Assembly (NCBI RefSeq): GCF_000217815.1
Contig: NC_015707.1
Location: forward strand, 186,001-250,000
Direction of reading: 5' to 3'
DNA: 64,000 bases
DNA from: Pseudothermotoga thermarum DSM 5069
GTDB lineage: Bacteria > Thermotogota > Thermotogae > Thermotogales > DSM-5069
Shown here: piece by piece, positions 20,400 through 30,319 of the stretch
Position numbering within the stretch: position 1 is the stretch's first letter
How the letters are laid out: each line of letters opens with the position of its first letter
The notes under the pieces: model-generated
Seen by the model: only the letters and a program-made list of their open reading frames with translations
Told to the model about the DNA's origin: nothing
Database searches by the model: none
Translations under genes and position numbers: made by a program

Positions 20400-21554
20400 T
20401 CACCTCTTAGCTTGCTCTTTTTCTGCAATCCACTGATGGTAAAGAAACAGAAATTCTTTTTCACTCAATGCTCTCTTCATCGAAATAGATGCCTTACGAA
20501 CTTTGGTCAAAAGATCCCTTACATCATCTTTGCCAACTTTGATACCGTACTTCTCCAGGACATACACCAAGGCAGCTGTTCCAGAATGTTTTCCAATGAT
20601 TATTTTTCTTTGAAGTCCAACTTCTTCTGGGCTAAATATCTCATAAGTTTTTGGATGCTTTAATGCGCCGTCAACGTGGATTCCAGACTCATGGGCAAAG
20701 ATGTTTTCACCAACTATAGGTTTCCAAGATGGCACTGGTCTCCCGCTTGCTTTTGCAACATAATCAGAAATTTCTTTGAACATTTCTTGCTTTAAGCCGT
20801 GATCAATTTTCAAAGTATATTTCACAGCCATTGCGACTTCTTCTAAAGCGGCATTACCAGCCCTTTCACCCAAGCCATTTACAGATACACTTGCATGAGT
20901 TGCTCCACCCATTATGGCAGCAACGGTATTTGCAGTTGCCATTCCAAGATCGTTGTGGGCATGGATTTCTATATCCATAGAAGTTTGTTCTTTGAGTTTT
21001 TTAATTATCTCGTAAGTTGTTATTGGGTCAAGAATGCCAACTGTGTCACAATATCTAAAACGATCCGCGCCAGCTTCTTTCGCCGCCATAATGAACTGAA
21101 CCAAGTAATCAAAATCAGCTCTAGAAGCATCCTCTCCATTAACTGATACATACATACCCTCTTTTTTGGCAAATTCGACTGCCTTTACCATTTGTTCGAT
21201 GACCTTTTCTCTTGTTGATCTAAGTTTGTATTCAATGTGTAAATCTGAAACAGCTATTGAAATAGCAACTGCATCTACTCCGCATTTTATTGATTTTGCG
21301 ATATCTTCTATAACAGCTCTGTTCCAGGCCATCACGCTAGCTTTTAACCCCAATCTTGCTATTTCACATACTGTTTCCGCTTCTTCTTCACCCATGGCGG
21401 GTATGCCTACTTCAATTTGGTCAACACCAAGCTCATCTAGAAGCTTTGCAATCATGATCTTTTCCTCACGGGCAAAAACAATTCCTGCGGTTTGTTCTCC
21501 GTCTCTAAGGGTGGTATCAACCCACACCACCTTCTTCGAGTTTCCTTCAGTCAC
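20400..21554 (-). CDS. homocitrate synthase-family enzyme, probably Re-citrate synthase
   Basis: DRE-TIM metallolyase of 384 residues. Near the start DTTLRDGEQTAGIVF gives the metal and substrate residues, then EVGIPAMGEEEAE, the HAHNDLGMATANTVAA metal histidines and NGLGERAGNAALEEV. The C-terminal part has GENIFAHESGIHVDG. It has no LeuA regulatory domain. By pattern it is closest to NifV-type homocitrate synthases, and the Clostridium kluyveri Re-citrate synthase belongs to the same branch. No nif genes and no lysine aminoadipate genes are nearby; aconitase and isocitrate dehydrogenase follow directly, so acetyl-CoA plus oxaloacetate to citrate is the best inference. The GTG at 21554 behind AAGGGGGG is chosen over an upstream frame extension to 21656. 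Confidence 0.82.
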   Translation of the reverse strand: MTEGNSKKVVWVDTTLRDGEQTAGIVFAREEKIMIAKLLDELGVDQIEVGIPAMGEEEAETVCEIARLGLKASVMAWNRAVIEDIAKSIKCGVDAVAISIAVSDLHIEYKLRSTREKVIEQMVKAVEFAKKEGMYVSVNGEDASRADFDYLVQFIMAAKEAGADRFRYCDTVGILDPITTYEIIKKLKEQTSMDIEIHAHNDLGMATANTVAAIMGGATHASVSVNGLGERAGNAALEEVAMAVKYTLKIDHGLKQEMFKEISDYVAKASGRPVPSWKPIVGENIFAHESGIHVDGALKHPKTYEIFSPEEVGLQRKIIIGKHSGTAALVYVLEKYGIKVGKDDVRDLLTKVRKASISMKRALSEKEFLFLYHQWIAEKEQAKR

Positions 21555-21593
21555 ATTATCCCCCCTTCGAGCTCTTGTGATATTTTGGCTAAG

Positions 21594-21622
21594 ATTATAA
21601 AGAAAACATAGGATGGAGTCAA
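21594..21622 (-). promoter_or_regulatory. sigma-A promoter of the citrate-to-ilv-dct operon
   Basis: On the minus strand TTGACT (21617-21622) and TATAAT (21594-21599) are separated by 17 bases, a near-perfect consensus. The predicted leader to the GTG at 21554 is only about 33 bases, too short for a T-box or attenuator, and no hairpin is seen. Confidence 0.8.
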
Positions 21623-21722
21623 TCGAACGGAAAAATCTTTTAAACTTTTGTACCATTTATGACACCAAGAAGACAAGAAGGTGTAACCTATCCTGAGCTA
21701 TTTGCAAGTGGAAAAACGAAAT

Positions 21723-21750
21723 AAAAAAACGCAGAGCTTTGCCCTGCGTT
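21723..21750 (-). terminator. intrinsic terminator of polC
   Basis: Minus strand: arms AACGCAGGGC and GCTCTGCGTT pair over ten bases with one G-U around AAA, followed directly by seven T. It begins about 20 bases after the polC stop and isolates polC from the downstream promoter at 21594-21622. Confidence 0.88.
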
Positions 21751-21771
21751 GTACCAAAAATTGCTTTAAAA

Positions 21772-24700
21772 CTAGAAGAGTCCCATTTGTTCTTTCTCCG
21801 GTAGATTTTCAAGCTCGACGTACTTTCTTATGACTTCCAAATGAGCTTTGTTAACTTTAGTTCTTGCAATCAGGTCTTCTATGGAAGTGAATGGTTTTTC
21901 TTCTCTTGCTTTTACGATGGATTCTGCGACGTTGTTACCAAGGCCTGGCAGCTTGTTAAACGGTATTCTAAGTTTGCCATCTTCTATCAAGAACAACTTG
22001 GAATGAGATTTTTTGATGTTCACAGGTAGGAAGGATATACCTCTCAAGAACATTTCGAGCATGACCTCAAGGTTTGTTTCTTCGGATTTTTCACGCACAT
22101 CTTTCTTTGTAGATTTTGCCTTTTCCTGAAGCCTTTCTCTGACAACTTTTATACCACCCAAAGCCGCGTCGATGTCAAACTCGTCTCCTTTCAAAGTAAA
22201 GTACGCCGCGTAGAATGCAAGAGGATAGTGCACCTTAAAGTAAGCTATTCTGAAAGCCATGCTGACGTATGCTGCTGCGTGAGCTTTCGGGAAAAGGTAT
22301 TTGATCCTTTTACAGGATTCTATGAACCATTCTGGAACTTTGAGTTCTCGAAGATTCTTTTCCTCTTCCTCGCTCAGCCCTTTTCCTTTTCGTACGTTTT
22401 CCATTATCTTGAAAGCCTTGGAAGCTTCCATTCCTTTTTTGATCAAATAATTCATTATGTCGTCTCTACAAGAAATAACTTCCGAAAGTGTTGCTTTTCC
22501 TTGTTCAATCCAATCTTTTGCGTTGTTCAACCAAACGTCTGTACCGTGTGACAAACCAGAGATCCTAACAAGTTCAGCAAAGGTTTTCGGTCTTGTTTCC
22601 GAGAGCATTCCGCGTACAAACTGTGTACCAAATTCTGGTATTCCAAGGGTTCCAACATCCATACCAAGTTCCTTTGGATCGATTTTCAAAGGCTCAAGTG
22701 AAGAGAAAATTTTCAAAGTGTCAGGATCATCCATTGGAATCGTCATTGGGTCGATTCCAGTGAACTCTTTTAGAAGCCTTATGAAAGTGGGGTCATCATG
22801 TCCAAGTGCGTCGATTTTCACAAGATCCTCATGGATTGCCTCATAGTCAAAGTGCGTTGTGAAAGTTTCTGCCGTTTTAACGTTTGCAGGATATTGTATT
22901 GGTGTAAAGTCATATACCTCGTACTCTTTCGGAACGATTATCAAACCGCCTGGATGTTGTCCTGTGGTTCTTTTTACTCCCATCAGTTCGTTGACTAATC
23001 TTTCCACTTCGGCTTTTCTAAGTTTTTGATTGATTTTTTCTTCGTAATTTTTGACAAAACCGTACGCAGTTTTCGAAGCTATGGTGTTTATGGTACCTGC
23101 ACGATAAACGTGGGATTTTCCAAAGAGTGTTTCTATGAATCGATGTGCTTCATCTTGGTATTCTCCAGAAAAGTTCAAATCTATGTCAGGAACCTTATCA
23201 CCCTCAAACCCCATAAAGGTTTCAAACGGTATGTCTTGACCATTTCGTGAAAGTTCATTGCCGCATTTTGGACACTTTTTCCTTGGAAGATCATATCCAC
23301 TTCCATAGGATGAGTTTTCAACAAATTCGACGTATTTGCATTGATTGCAGAAATAATGTGGTGGAAGTGGGTTAACCTCGGTGATACCAAGCAGATATGC
23401 AACCAAAGAAGATCCAACCGATCCTCTTGAACCAACTACGTATCCATCGCTGAGAGATTTGTCAACCATTTTTTTGGCTATCAAATACAAGACCGCATAA
23501 CCGTGGTTTATGATTGCGTTCAACTCTTTTTCAAGTCTTTTTTGGATAAGTTCAGGTAAAGGTTCACCGTAAAGTTCTTTGGCTCTCTGAATTGCAAGAG
23601 TTTTTATTTGTTCATCAGCCTCTTCAATTTTTGGTGGGTGAAGTTTTTTCTCAAGAGGTACGACCATTTCTATACTGTCGGCAATCTGATTTGGATAATC
23701 GATCACAACTTTCCTCGCTTTGCTTTCATCCTGGAAGATTTCCATAGCAGCTTGCATCATCTCGTTGGTTGTGCGAAGGTAAGCAGCAGGTTGTTGAGTT
23801 AATTTGTCTTTCTGTGGTGCTTCCAAAGCGTCTCTGACTTTTGAATCCTCAGGATCAAGGAAATGAACATCTCCAGTCATGACGATAGGTATGTTCATCT
23901 TTTCAGCTATTTCAAAGAGTTTCAAGTACACTTCTTTGAGTCTTTCACGGGTTAGTCCAAGATCGTTGTCTTCAGGTAAAAGATCCAACGGCATTATTTC
24001 GATGAAATCGTAAAAGGAAATGGTTTGCTCTATCTCTGACATATCAGCACCGGACAAAAGTTCCTGAATCACTTCCCCAGAAACACAGGCGCTTCCGATA
24101 AGTAGTCCAGCCCTCAGAGCTTGAAGGTCACTCTTTGGAATTCTTGGCACACTGTGGAAATATTTAATGTGTGCATCAGATATGAGTTTGTAAAGGTTTT
24201 TAAGACCTTCTTTGTTTTGAACCAGTATCGTTGCGTGGAATGGTTTTGACTGTCTTACAACTATTTCCTTTTGACTTATTTCAATTTCGGAGAAAGTCTT
24301 GAAAGATTTTTTCTCCACAAGCTTCAAAAGTTCAAGGAAAATTTTCGCAGTAACTTTTGCGTCCTCCAAAGCCCTGTGGTGCGAGAAAGACCCCATCTTG
24401 AAGTGAGCTGCCAATTTTTCAAGGTTGTAGCCAGAAAGCTTTACCAACCTTTTTGAAAGTGCAAGCGTGTCCACAAAAGTAACGTTCCAATCTTGACCTG
24501 TGAGTTTTCTTATCCAATAACGCAAAAAGCGATAATCAAAAGAAGCGTTGTGGGCAACCAAAATGGAATCTTTGCAGAAATCCAAAAACTTCGGAAGAAC
24601 TTCTTCTATTGTTGGCATGTTTTCGAGGTCTTCTTGTTTTATACCAGTTAAGTACGAAGTGAAATCGCTTAGTTTTTCTTTTGGTTTGACCAAAGTGTGA

Positions 24701-25896
24701 AATTCGTCGGTTATTTGGCCTTCTTCAATCTTCACAGCACCAATTTCTATGATCTCCGAAAACATAGGGTGCAAACCTGTGGTTTCCAGGTCAACAACCA
24801 CGTAAGTGGCTTTGGATATATCGAAATCTCTTGGGTTGTACATTATGGGTTCCGAATCGTTTACGACGTAAGCTTCTACACCGAAGATAGGTTTTATTCC
24901 AGCATTTTTACAAGCTTCGTAGAACTGCGGTATCGCCTGAACAACTCCATGGTCAGTTATGGCGATGGCTTTCCATCCCCAAAGTTTTGCACGTTCAACG
25001 TAGCTGCTTATATCAAGAACGCTGTCAAGATCGCTAAACTTGCTGTGAGCGTGTAATTCAACCCTTTTAACTTCTGATTCATCCATCCTGATCCAAGGTT
25101 CTGCCTTTTTGTATTCCTTAACGTACAGAATCGGTTCGTCTTCTTCAAATTTCAAGTCTCCCTCTAAAATGACGCAATCTTTTTCTGAAAGTTCTGCTTG
25201 CATTTTTTCAGCAACGCTGTTGAACGCCAAACAAAGCAAGGAGTCTTTTTTATCGGTGATACAGACTGCCAGAACTTTTTTCTTTCCACCTCTAATCTCC
25301 ATCTTAAAGATTTGACCTTTTACTTTGACTGTTCCCTGCTGAGTGGTTATCGTTGAAGGTGTCAAAAAGTCGCTTTCTTTTATTTCAACTTTTTCTTTCT
25401 CAACCCTGGTTGAACTTCCAACAATTTGTAGATTGGGTTTTACAGTTTCTATTTTTGTTTCTATCTTCGGTTCTTCAACCACAATTTCTATATCTTCAAT
25501 ACTCAGTTTTTGCCGGATGTAGCTTCTTATAAGAGGCTTTTTGCTTTCCACTCTTTCTTTACCAAATTCCGAGGTAACTTTCATCACGACTTTATCTCCG
25601 TGGAGCAAAACGCTTTGTATGTATGGAAAGGTTCCGTTTAATTCTTTTGCTATATCGTCAAGGCTTATCAAAGCATCGGTTCGAATCAGCTTAACGTCAG
25701 TTTCTAAAAATTGCCTAAGCCAAGACTGCAAAAGATCAACTTCGGCGCCCAAACCGTTGGCTTTTAAAACCAACGTGTTGGTTGTCCAATCAAAATAAGC
25801 TGACTCTATAGTGCCATCGGATTCAATTTCAATCCCAACATTTTTTGCAAACTCTCTCACGTTCAAGTTCAAATTTTCGATCAACGTGGTTTTCAT
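21772..25896 (-). CDS. polC: DNA polymerase III alpha subunit, PolC type
   Basis: Replicative polymerase with proofreading, 1374 residues. Domains in order: an N-terminal domain (1-190); an OB fold (about 195-280); a PHP domain split by the exonuclease, first part [20 protein letters not shown]; a DnaQ-like 3'-5' exonuclease (about 370-540, [37 protein letters not shown]); the second PHP part; and the palm with [16 protein letters not shown], the catalytic DIDLNFSG and a four-cysteine zinc element (CNQCKY and CPKCGNEL). Then come fingers, beta-binding and the C-terminal helix-hairpin-helix part ([13 protein letters not shown]). ATG at 25896 follows GGAGGT and overlaps the ruvC stop as ATGA, so translation is coupled. 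Confidence 0.97.
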   Translation of the reverse strand: MKTTLIENLNLNVREFAKNVGIEIESDGTIESAYFDWTTNTLVLKANGLGAEVDLLQSWLRQFLETDVKLIRTDALISLDDIAKELNGTFPYIQSVLLHGDKVVMKVTSEFGKERVESKKPLIRSYIRQKLSIEDIEIVVEEPKIETKIETVKPNLQIVGSSTRVEKEKVEIKESDFLTPSTITTQQGTVKVKGQIFKMEIRGGKKKVLAVCITDKKDSLLCLAFNSVAEKMQAELSEKDCVILEGDLKFEEDEPILYVKEYKKAEPWIRMDESEVKRVELHAHSKFSDLDSVLDISSYVERAKLWGWKAIAITDHGVVQAIPQFYEACKNAGIKPIFGVEAYVVNDSEPIMYNPRDFDISKATYVVVDLETTGLHPMFSEIIEIGAVKIEEGQITDEFHTLVKPKEKLSDFTSYLTGIKQEDLENMPTIEEVLPKFLDFCKDSILVAHNASFDYRFLRYWIRKLTGQDWNVTFVDTLALSKRLVKLSGYNLEKLAAHFKMGSFSHHRALEDAKVTAKIFLELLKLVEKKSFKTFSEIEISQKEIVVRQSKPFHATILVQNKEGLKNLYKLISDAHIKYFHSVPRIPKSDLQALRAGLLIGSACVSGEVIQELLSGADMSEIEQTISFYDFIEIMPLDLLPEDNDLGLTRERLKEVYLKLFEIAEKMNIPIVMTGDVHFLDPEDSKVRDALEAPQKDKLTQQPAAYLRTTNEMMQAAMEIFQDESKARKVVIDYPNQIADSIEMVVPLEKKLHPPKIEEADEQIKTLAIQRAKELYGEPLPELIQKRLEKELNAIINHGYAVLYLIAKKMVDKSLSDGYVVGSRGSVGSSLVAYLLGITEVNPLPPHYFCNQCKYVEFVENSSYGSGYDLPRKKCPKCGNELSRNGQDIPFETFMGFEGDKVPDIDLNFSGEYQDEAHRFIETLFGKSHVYRAGTINTIASKTAYGFVKNYEEKINQKLRKAEVERLVNELMGVKRTTGQHPGGLIIVPKEYEVYDFTPIQYPANVKTAETFTTHFDYEAIHEDLVKIDALGHDDPTFIRLLKEFTGIDPMTIPMDDPDTLKIFSSLEPLKIDPKELGMDVGTLGIPEFGTQFVRGMLSETRPKTFAELVRISGLSHGTDVWLNNAKDWIEQGKATLSEVISCRDDIMNYLIKKGMEASKAFKIMENVRKGKGLSEEEEKNLRELKVPEWFIESCKRIKYLFPKAHAAAYVSMAFRIAYFKVHYPLAFYAAYFTLKGDEFDIDAALGGIKVVRERLQEKAKSTKKDVREKSEETNLEVMLEMFLRGISFLPVNIKKSHSKLFLIEDGKLRIPFNKLPGLGNNVAESIVKAREEKPFTSIEDLIARTKVNKAHLEVIRKYVELENLPEKEQMGLF

Positions 25897-26381
25897 ACAC
25901 CCAACCTCCGTATGTTCCTTGCAAGTGCATGACACCAAGCTATAGCCAAAGCATCAGCGGCATCGTCTGGCTTTGGTATTTCCTTCAAGTTCAAAAACAT
26001 CTTAACCATCCTTTGTACATCTTTCTTCGTTGCTTTTCCGCTGCCTGTTATGGCCTTTTTAACTTCGTGGGGCGTGTATTCGAAGACTTCGATATTCTTT
26101 TGAGCAGCCAAAAGCAAAACTACACCCCTGGCTTCCCCAACCGATATGGCAGTTGTTACATTTCTAAAGAAAAACAATTTCTCAACAGCCAATTCCTTTG
26201 GTTTGTACTTTTCAAACAACTTGACCAAATTCTCATAAAGGATTTTCAATCGCAGAGACATTTGAAGATCTTTCTCTGTTTCAATTACACCGTGAGCCAC
26301 GTGTTCAACGATGTTTCCTTCGACCTTCAAAACCCCATAGCCAAGAATCCCAAAACCAGGATCAACACCGAAGATGATCAA
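25893..26381 (-). CDS. ruvC: Holliday junction resolvase RuvC
   Basis: Dimeric endonuclease that cleaves four-way junctions. The acidic residues are visible in [23 protein letters not shown] and [14 protein letters not shown]. Length about 162 residues is normal. The TTG at 26381 is five bases after GAGGTG; a GTG at 26387 in the same frame lies inside that ribosome binding site. Its stop overlaps the polC start. The 115 bases to lepA contain a minus-strand TATAAT (26424-26429) but no good -35, so a separate promoter is only possible. Confidence 0.95.
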   Translation of the reverse strand: MIIFGVDPGFGILGYGVLKVEGNIVEHVAHGVIETEKDLQMSLRLKILYENLVKLFEKYKPKELAVEKLFFFRNVTTAISVGEARGVVLLLAAQKNIEVFEYTPHEVKKAITGSGKATKKDVQRMVKMFLNLKEIPKPDDAADALAIAWCHALARNIRRLGV

Positions 26382-26495
26382 TTTCACACCTCGGTTTCTT
26401 TTTCTTTTTGGCAGGCAAAAATGATTATAAGTCAGGCAAGGACCGACTTGGTTACCCTACGTTTAAAAGTTCGGCAAAAATTCCAAGCGACTACT

Positions 26496-28307
26496 TCAAT
26501 CCTTTTCTTCGTCTATCCTCAAGATTGCCAGGAAGGCTTCCTGTGGGATTGTAACCTTTCCTATTTCTCTCAGCCTCTTTTTGCCTTCTTTTTGCTTTTC
26601 AAGAAGCTTCATCTTCCTTGTCACATCTCCACCGTAGCATTTTGCAAGAACGTCTTTTCTAAGCGCTTTTATATCGGCTCTCGCGATGATTCTACCAAAG
26701 GCTTTTGCCTGAATTGGTATTTCAAACTGATGACGTGGTATCAGCTCTGAAAGTTTTTCCACTAGCTTTTTTGCAACTTGATAGGCTTTGCTCTTGTGAA
26801 CAACCGTGGAAAGGGCATCTACTGGTTCTTTGTTGACCAAAATTGTTATCTTGACGACATCTGATTCTTCGTATCCCAAAAATTCGTAGTCCATCGAAGC
26901 GTATCCACGACTTACGGCTTTCAACCTGTCGAAGAAATCGGTTATTATCTCAGCCAGCGGCGCTTTGAAATACATCACGACTCTGTTTTTACCGGCGTTC
27001 TCTGTGTGAAGCAAGGTCGCCCTTCTTTCGTTCTGCAGTATCGTGTATATGTCTCCAACGTAATCCGTTGGTGTTATGATTGAAAGTTTGACGAAAGGTT
27101 CGTACACTTTTTCAATTTCTCCTTCGTCCGGGAATTTTGCAGGATCGTTCACAAAAATTGTTTCACCGTTTCTCAAAACAACCTTGTATTCAACGTTAGG
27201 TGCAGTCAATATAACTGCGATTTCAAATTCCCTCTCAAGTCTTTCTCTAACGACGTCCATGTGAAGAAGTCCCAAAAAACCACACCTAAAACCAAAGCCA
27301 AGTGCAGGAGAGCGAGTTGGTTCAAAGGTTAAAGCCCAATCGTTGAGTTTTAGCTTTTCAAGAGCTTTTTTCAACTCTTCAAAGTACTCTGGTAAACCTG
27401 GAAAGATGCTGGCAAAGACCATTGGTTTTATTTCTCTATAACCAGGTAGCGGTTCAGCCACCGGATTTGTGGCACTCGTTATCGTGTCACCAACCTTCGC
27501 ATGCCCAATTTCTTTGATTCCTGCGATTATGTAACCAACTTCACCTGGTCCAAGAACATCGGTGGGTTTCATATCCGGTGTGAAGATACCTACTTCGCTT
27601 ACCTCGTACTGCTGGTTTGTGGACATTATCAAAATTTTGTCGCCAACTTTAACCGTTCCATCGAAGATTCTCACATAGACAACTATTCCACGGTATTTGT
27701 CGTACTTTGCGTCGAAGATCAAAGCTTTAAGCGGTTTATTTGGATCGCCTTTTGGAGGTCTAACTCTTTCGATTATCGCATCCAAAACTTCCTTGACACC
27801 TTGGCCGGTTTTTGCGCTGATTTTCAGGATCTCATCTTTCTTAACCCCAAGAAGACTGATTATTTCGGTTGCAGTCTCTTCTATGTTTGCGTTCGGAAGA
27901 TCGATTTTGTTTATTACTGGTATGATATCCAAATCGTTGTCCACAGCCAGGTAAGCGTGCGCAACAGTTTGAGCTTCCACACCTTGCGAAGCATCGACGA
28001 TCAAAACGGCTCCCTCACATGCAGCCATGCTGCGGCTTACTTCGTAAGAAAAATCCACATGTCCAGGCGTATCTATTATGTTTATCTCGTACTCTTGCCC
28101 GGTGTAGTTGTAAATAACCTTCACCGGGGAAGCCTTAATGGTTATTCCCCTTTCCCTTTCTATATCCATCTGGTCGAGGAATTGTTCGTGCATTTGCCTC
28201 AAATCAACGGCTTTTGTTAACTCCAAAATTCTATCGACAAAAGTCGTTTTCCCATGGTCTATGTGAGCTATTGTGCATATGTTTCTTATAAAGTTTGTAT
28301 CTTTCAA
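26496..28307 (-). CDS. lepA: elongation factor 4 (LepA), ribosomal back-translocase
   Basis: Translational GTPase of 603 residues. G1 is AHIDHGKTTFVDRIL, G3 DTPGHVDFSYEVSRSMAA, G4 NKIDLPNA, with SAKTGQG as G5. The LepA-specific C-terminal domain is present (about 490-603, IPRHQFEIPIQAKAFGRIIAR and KCYGGDVTRKMKLLEKQKEGKKR), which separates it from EF-G; there is no EF-G domain IV. TTG start at 28307, six bases after GGAGGTG. It follows the P1-family peptidase after 12 bases. Confidence 0.97.
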   Translation of the reverse strand: MKDTNFIRNICTIAHIDHGKTTFVDRILELTKAVDLRQMHEQFLDQMDIERERGITIKASPVKVIYNYTGQEYEINIIDTPGHVDFSYEVSRSMAACEGAVLIVDASQGVEAQTVAHAYLAVDNDLDIIPVINKIDLPNANIEETATEIISLLGVKKDEILKISAKTGQGVKEVLDAIIERVRPPKGDPNKPLKALIFDAKYDKYRGIVVYVRIFDGTVKVGDKILIMSTNQQYEVSEVGIFTPDMKPTDVLGPGEVGYIIAGIKEIGHAKVGDTITSATNPVAEPLPGYREIKPMVFASIFPGLPEYFEELKKALEKLKLNDWALTFEPTRSPALGFGFRCGFLGLLHMDVVRERLEREFEIAVILTAPNVEYKVVLRNGETIFVNDPAKFPDEGEIEKVYEPFVKLSIITPTDYVGDIYTILQNERRATLLHTENAGKNRVVMYFKAPLAEIITDFFDRLKAVSRGYASMDYEFLGYEESDVVKITILVNKEPVDALSTVVHKSKAYQVAKKLVEKLSELIPRHQFEIPIQAKAFGRIIARADIKALRKDVLAKCYGGDVTRKMKLLEKQKEGKKRLREIGKVTIPQEAFLAILRIDEEKD

Positions 28308-28319
28308 ATCTCACACCTC

Positions 28320-29294
28320 CTACCCTAACAACCATTCAACAGGCATTTCTTCAACTGTTCCCGAAAGTCCTTTCATCGTTTCAGCACAGAACAAAGCATC
28401 GCATATCGCTTCATAGGTGCATTCAACGGCAGCTCTGAAAAGCAGATCGAATGTTTTTCCTTTTTCCTCAATCGATCCTCTTTGAGTGGAAAAGGCTATG
28501 CAAACATCTCCACTTCCATGATAACCTGCCGATCCCAGCATGCCAAGCGCAAGGAAAGAATGTCTTGCTATCCTTTTCAATTGCCTTGAATCCAAAGGTA
28601 CATCGGTCGCCAAGATTATTATTATCGATCCTTCACTGGACTTCTTTATCCCGCTTTTTACATAATCACTAGCTTTCTTTCCAAGTATAATCAAATCTTC
28701 AAAAGCTCCAAAATTCGCCAAAACCAAAGCTCCCATGGTGTATCCGTCGAAAAGCTTCCTTGAACTGCTTCCTATTCCACCTTTAAATCCAAAAGTTATC
28801 ATACCAGTTCCTGCGCCAACGCAGCCCAGTTCAAATTCTTCTTTTGCAGCTTCTATCGCCTCAAAAACGTGGTGTGATTTGATTGCAGGATAAAGTATAT
28901 CGTTCAAAAAACCGTCGTTACACTCACAAACCACGGGGTTCAACGTGCGAAATCTTTTCTTCTTCGACATGTATTCCACTAGTCCCTGAAAGGCATATCC
29001 AACGGCAAGTGTGTTGGTCAAAATTATCGGTGTTTCTATTTCACCGAGTTCTTCTATCTGCATCAACCCAAGGGACTTTCCAAAACCGTTCAAAACAGCG
29101 CAAGCTGCAGGCAAAGGTTTCTCAAAAACCTGCTGTGGAACGACCGCAGTGACGCCGGTTCTCACGATCGTTGGTGTATCGTTGATCAAAGTCACATGAC
29201 CAACTTTTATCCCAGCTACATCGCTTATAAGATTTCTTTCACTTGTTTGAAGCTTTCCAAATGTTAAACCGTATTCTCTAAACCTTTTTCTCAT
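28320..29294 (-). CDS. P1-family (DmpA-like) aminopeptidase
   Basis: N-terminal-nucleophile hydrolase of 324 residues that cleaves itself to form the active enzyme; relatives are D- or beta-aminopeptidases. Seen: the start DVAGIKVGHVTLINDTPT, GVTAVVPQ, LNGFGKSLGLMQIEELG, TNTLAVGYAFQGL, GAGTGMITFGFKGGIGSSSR with the Gly-Ser cleavage site and nucleophile, and the C-terminal ALGMLGSAGYHGSGDVCIAFST. ATG at 29294 is chosen because AAGGTGAG lies upstream; a GTG at 29303 is inside that site. First gene of the group with lepA, ruvC and polC, without an evident functional link. Confidence 0.88.
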   Translation of the reverse strand: MRKRFREYGLTFGKLQTSERNLISDVAGIKVGHVTLINDTPTIVRTGVTAVVPQQVFEKPLPAACAVLNGFGKSLGLMQIEELGEIETPIILTNTLAVGYAFQGLVEYMSKKKRFRTLNPVVCECNDGFLNDILYPAIKSHHVFEAIEAAKEEFELGCVGAGTGMITFGFKGGIGSSSRKLFDGYTMGALVLANFGAFEDLIILGKKASDYVKSGIKKSSEGSIIIILATDVPLDSRQLKRIARHSFLALGMLGSAGYHGSGDVCIAFSTQRGSIEEKGKTFDLLFRAAVECTYEAICDALFCAETMKGLSGTVEEMPVEWLLG

Positions 29295-29398
29295 AGGCCT
29301 CACCTTATTAAGATTTTACAGGATCATCATGGAACAGTATGAAGGAGGTTATGCTTGACTTTTTTTAGCTGTTTTTAAACGATCTGTTACGAATAATG

Positions 29399-29428
29399 TA
29401 TGATCGTATGATCATATAAGAATATAAT
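29399..29428 (+). promoter_or_regulatory. ars promoter with palindromic operator
   Basis: A perfect inverted repeat of TATGATC and GATCATA with four bases between (29399-29416) lies just upstream of a perfect TATAAT (29423-29428). No TTGACA-type -35 is present at the right distance; the repeat occupies that position. An ArsR dimer bound here would block RNA polymerase, the normal mode of this family. Confidence 0.65.
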
Positions 29429-29444
29429 AAGTGTGGTGGTCTTG

Positions 29445-29840
29445 GTGGATATTGTAGAGCTTTTCAAAGTCTTGAGCGATCTGAATAGACTGAGGATATT
29501 GAATTTGCTACTTAGAGAAAAACTGTGCGTTTGTGAACTTCAGACAATCCTTGGCATGACACAGTCGAACACCTCGAGACATTTGAACAAGCTGAAAGAC
29601 GTTGGAATCATCGAGGCAGAAAAGTCTGGTCAGTGGATGTTTTACAAGATTTCTGAAAGATTTCTCGAGGAAAATGACATTTTGCTGGAATTTCTTCGAC
29701 AAAGATTTGAAACCGAGCAACCCTTCTGCAAAGATTTGGAAACTTTGAGAAAGTACAAATCCAGCTTCACCTGCAAAGATATTCGTGAAAGAAAAGATGT
29801 TGTGAAAAAGTTGATTTACCACAAGGAGGGAGAAAGATGA
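29445..29840 (+). CDS. arsR: ArsR/SmtB-family metalloregulator
   Basis: Winged-helix repressor of about 131 residues. The opening VELFKVLSDLNRLRILNLL is followed by the sensor helix LCVCELQTILGM; the CVC pair matches the As(III)/Sb(III) site of classical ArsR. The recognition helix is QSNTSRHLNKLKDVGII and the wing FYKIS. Two more cysteines lie in the tail (FCKDL, FTCKDI), which could add a ligand. Several GTG/TTG codons open the frame from 29433; GTG at 29445 fits the homologous N-terminus and leaves GTGGTGG as a weak ribosome binding site. It overlaps arsC by four bases (ATGA), so they form one operon. Confidence 0.9.
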   Translation: MDIVELFKVLSDLNRLRILNLLLREKLCVCELQTILGMTQSNTSRHLNKLKDVGIIEAEKSGQWMFYKISERFLEENDILLEFLRQRFETEQPFCKDLETLRKYKSSFTCKDIRERKDVVKKLIYHKEGER

Positions 29841-30274
29841 AAAAGAAGGTTGCTTTCATATGTGTGAAAAATTCCTGCCGCTCCCAGATGGCTGAAGGTT
29901 TTGCAAAGCACTATGGTGGTGATATCATGGAAGTTTACTCGGCTGGAACTGAAGTTTCAGGAAAAATTGACCCTGTTGCGATAGAAGTGATGAAAGAAGT
30001 TGGAATAGATATTTCAAATCAAAGAAGTAAGCCAATCAGTGAACTTCCAGAAAAGATGGACATAGTCATAACCATGGGTTGTGGTGTGGTTTGTCCCTAC
30101 ATACCTTCAAAGCACATGGAAGATTGGGGGTTGGACGATCCTGCTGGAAAGCCGATAGAAGAATACAGAAGAATAAGGGATGAAATAGAACAAAAGGTGA
30201 AAAAACTCGTTGAGCGAATCAAAAGCGGCGAGTTTGACCAACAAAAAACGACTTTCATGGCGAATCAAGATTGA
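29837..30274 (+). CDS. arsC: arsenate reductase, LMW-phosphatase-like (thioredoxin-coupled)
   Basis: Reduces arsenate to arsenite, 145 residues. The phosphate loop CVKNSCRSQ (C-x5-R) is near residue 9, SAGTEVSGKIDPVAIEVM follows, and the pair MGCGVVCPYIP supplies the two relay cysteines. The tail DWGLDDPAGKPIEEYRRIRDEI contains the catalytic DP. These place it in the ArsC group related to low-molecular-weight tyrosine phosphatases. The thioredoxin-like protein encoded three genes on (31472) may be its reductant. ATG at 29837 within arsR, preceded by AAGGAGGGAG. Confidence 0.9.
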   Translation: MKKKVAFICVKNSCRSQMAEGFAKHYGGDIMEVYSAGTEVSGKIDPVAIEVMKEVGIDISNQRSKPISELPEKMDIVITMGCGVVCPYIPSKHMEDWGLDDPAGKPIEEYRRIRDEIEQKVKKLVERIKSGEFDQQKTTFMANQD

Positions 30275-30319
30275 AAGGAGTTGGTAATACGAGTGAATTG
30301 AAGAGGTTTTTTCCTTCTT

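Noticed and set aside
20400-21554. Naming the first operon gene nifV or leuA
   Set aside because: No nitrogenase genes are present, the LeuA regulatory domain is missing, and the next two genes are isocitrate-type, not isopropylmalate- or homoisocitrate-type.
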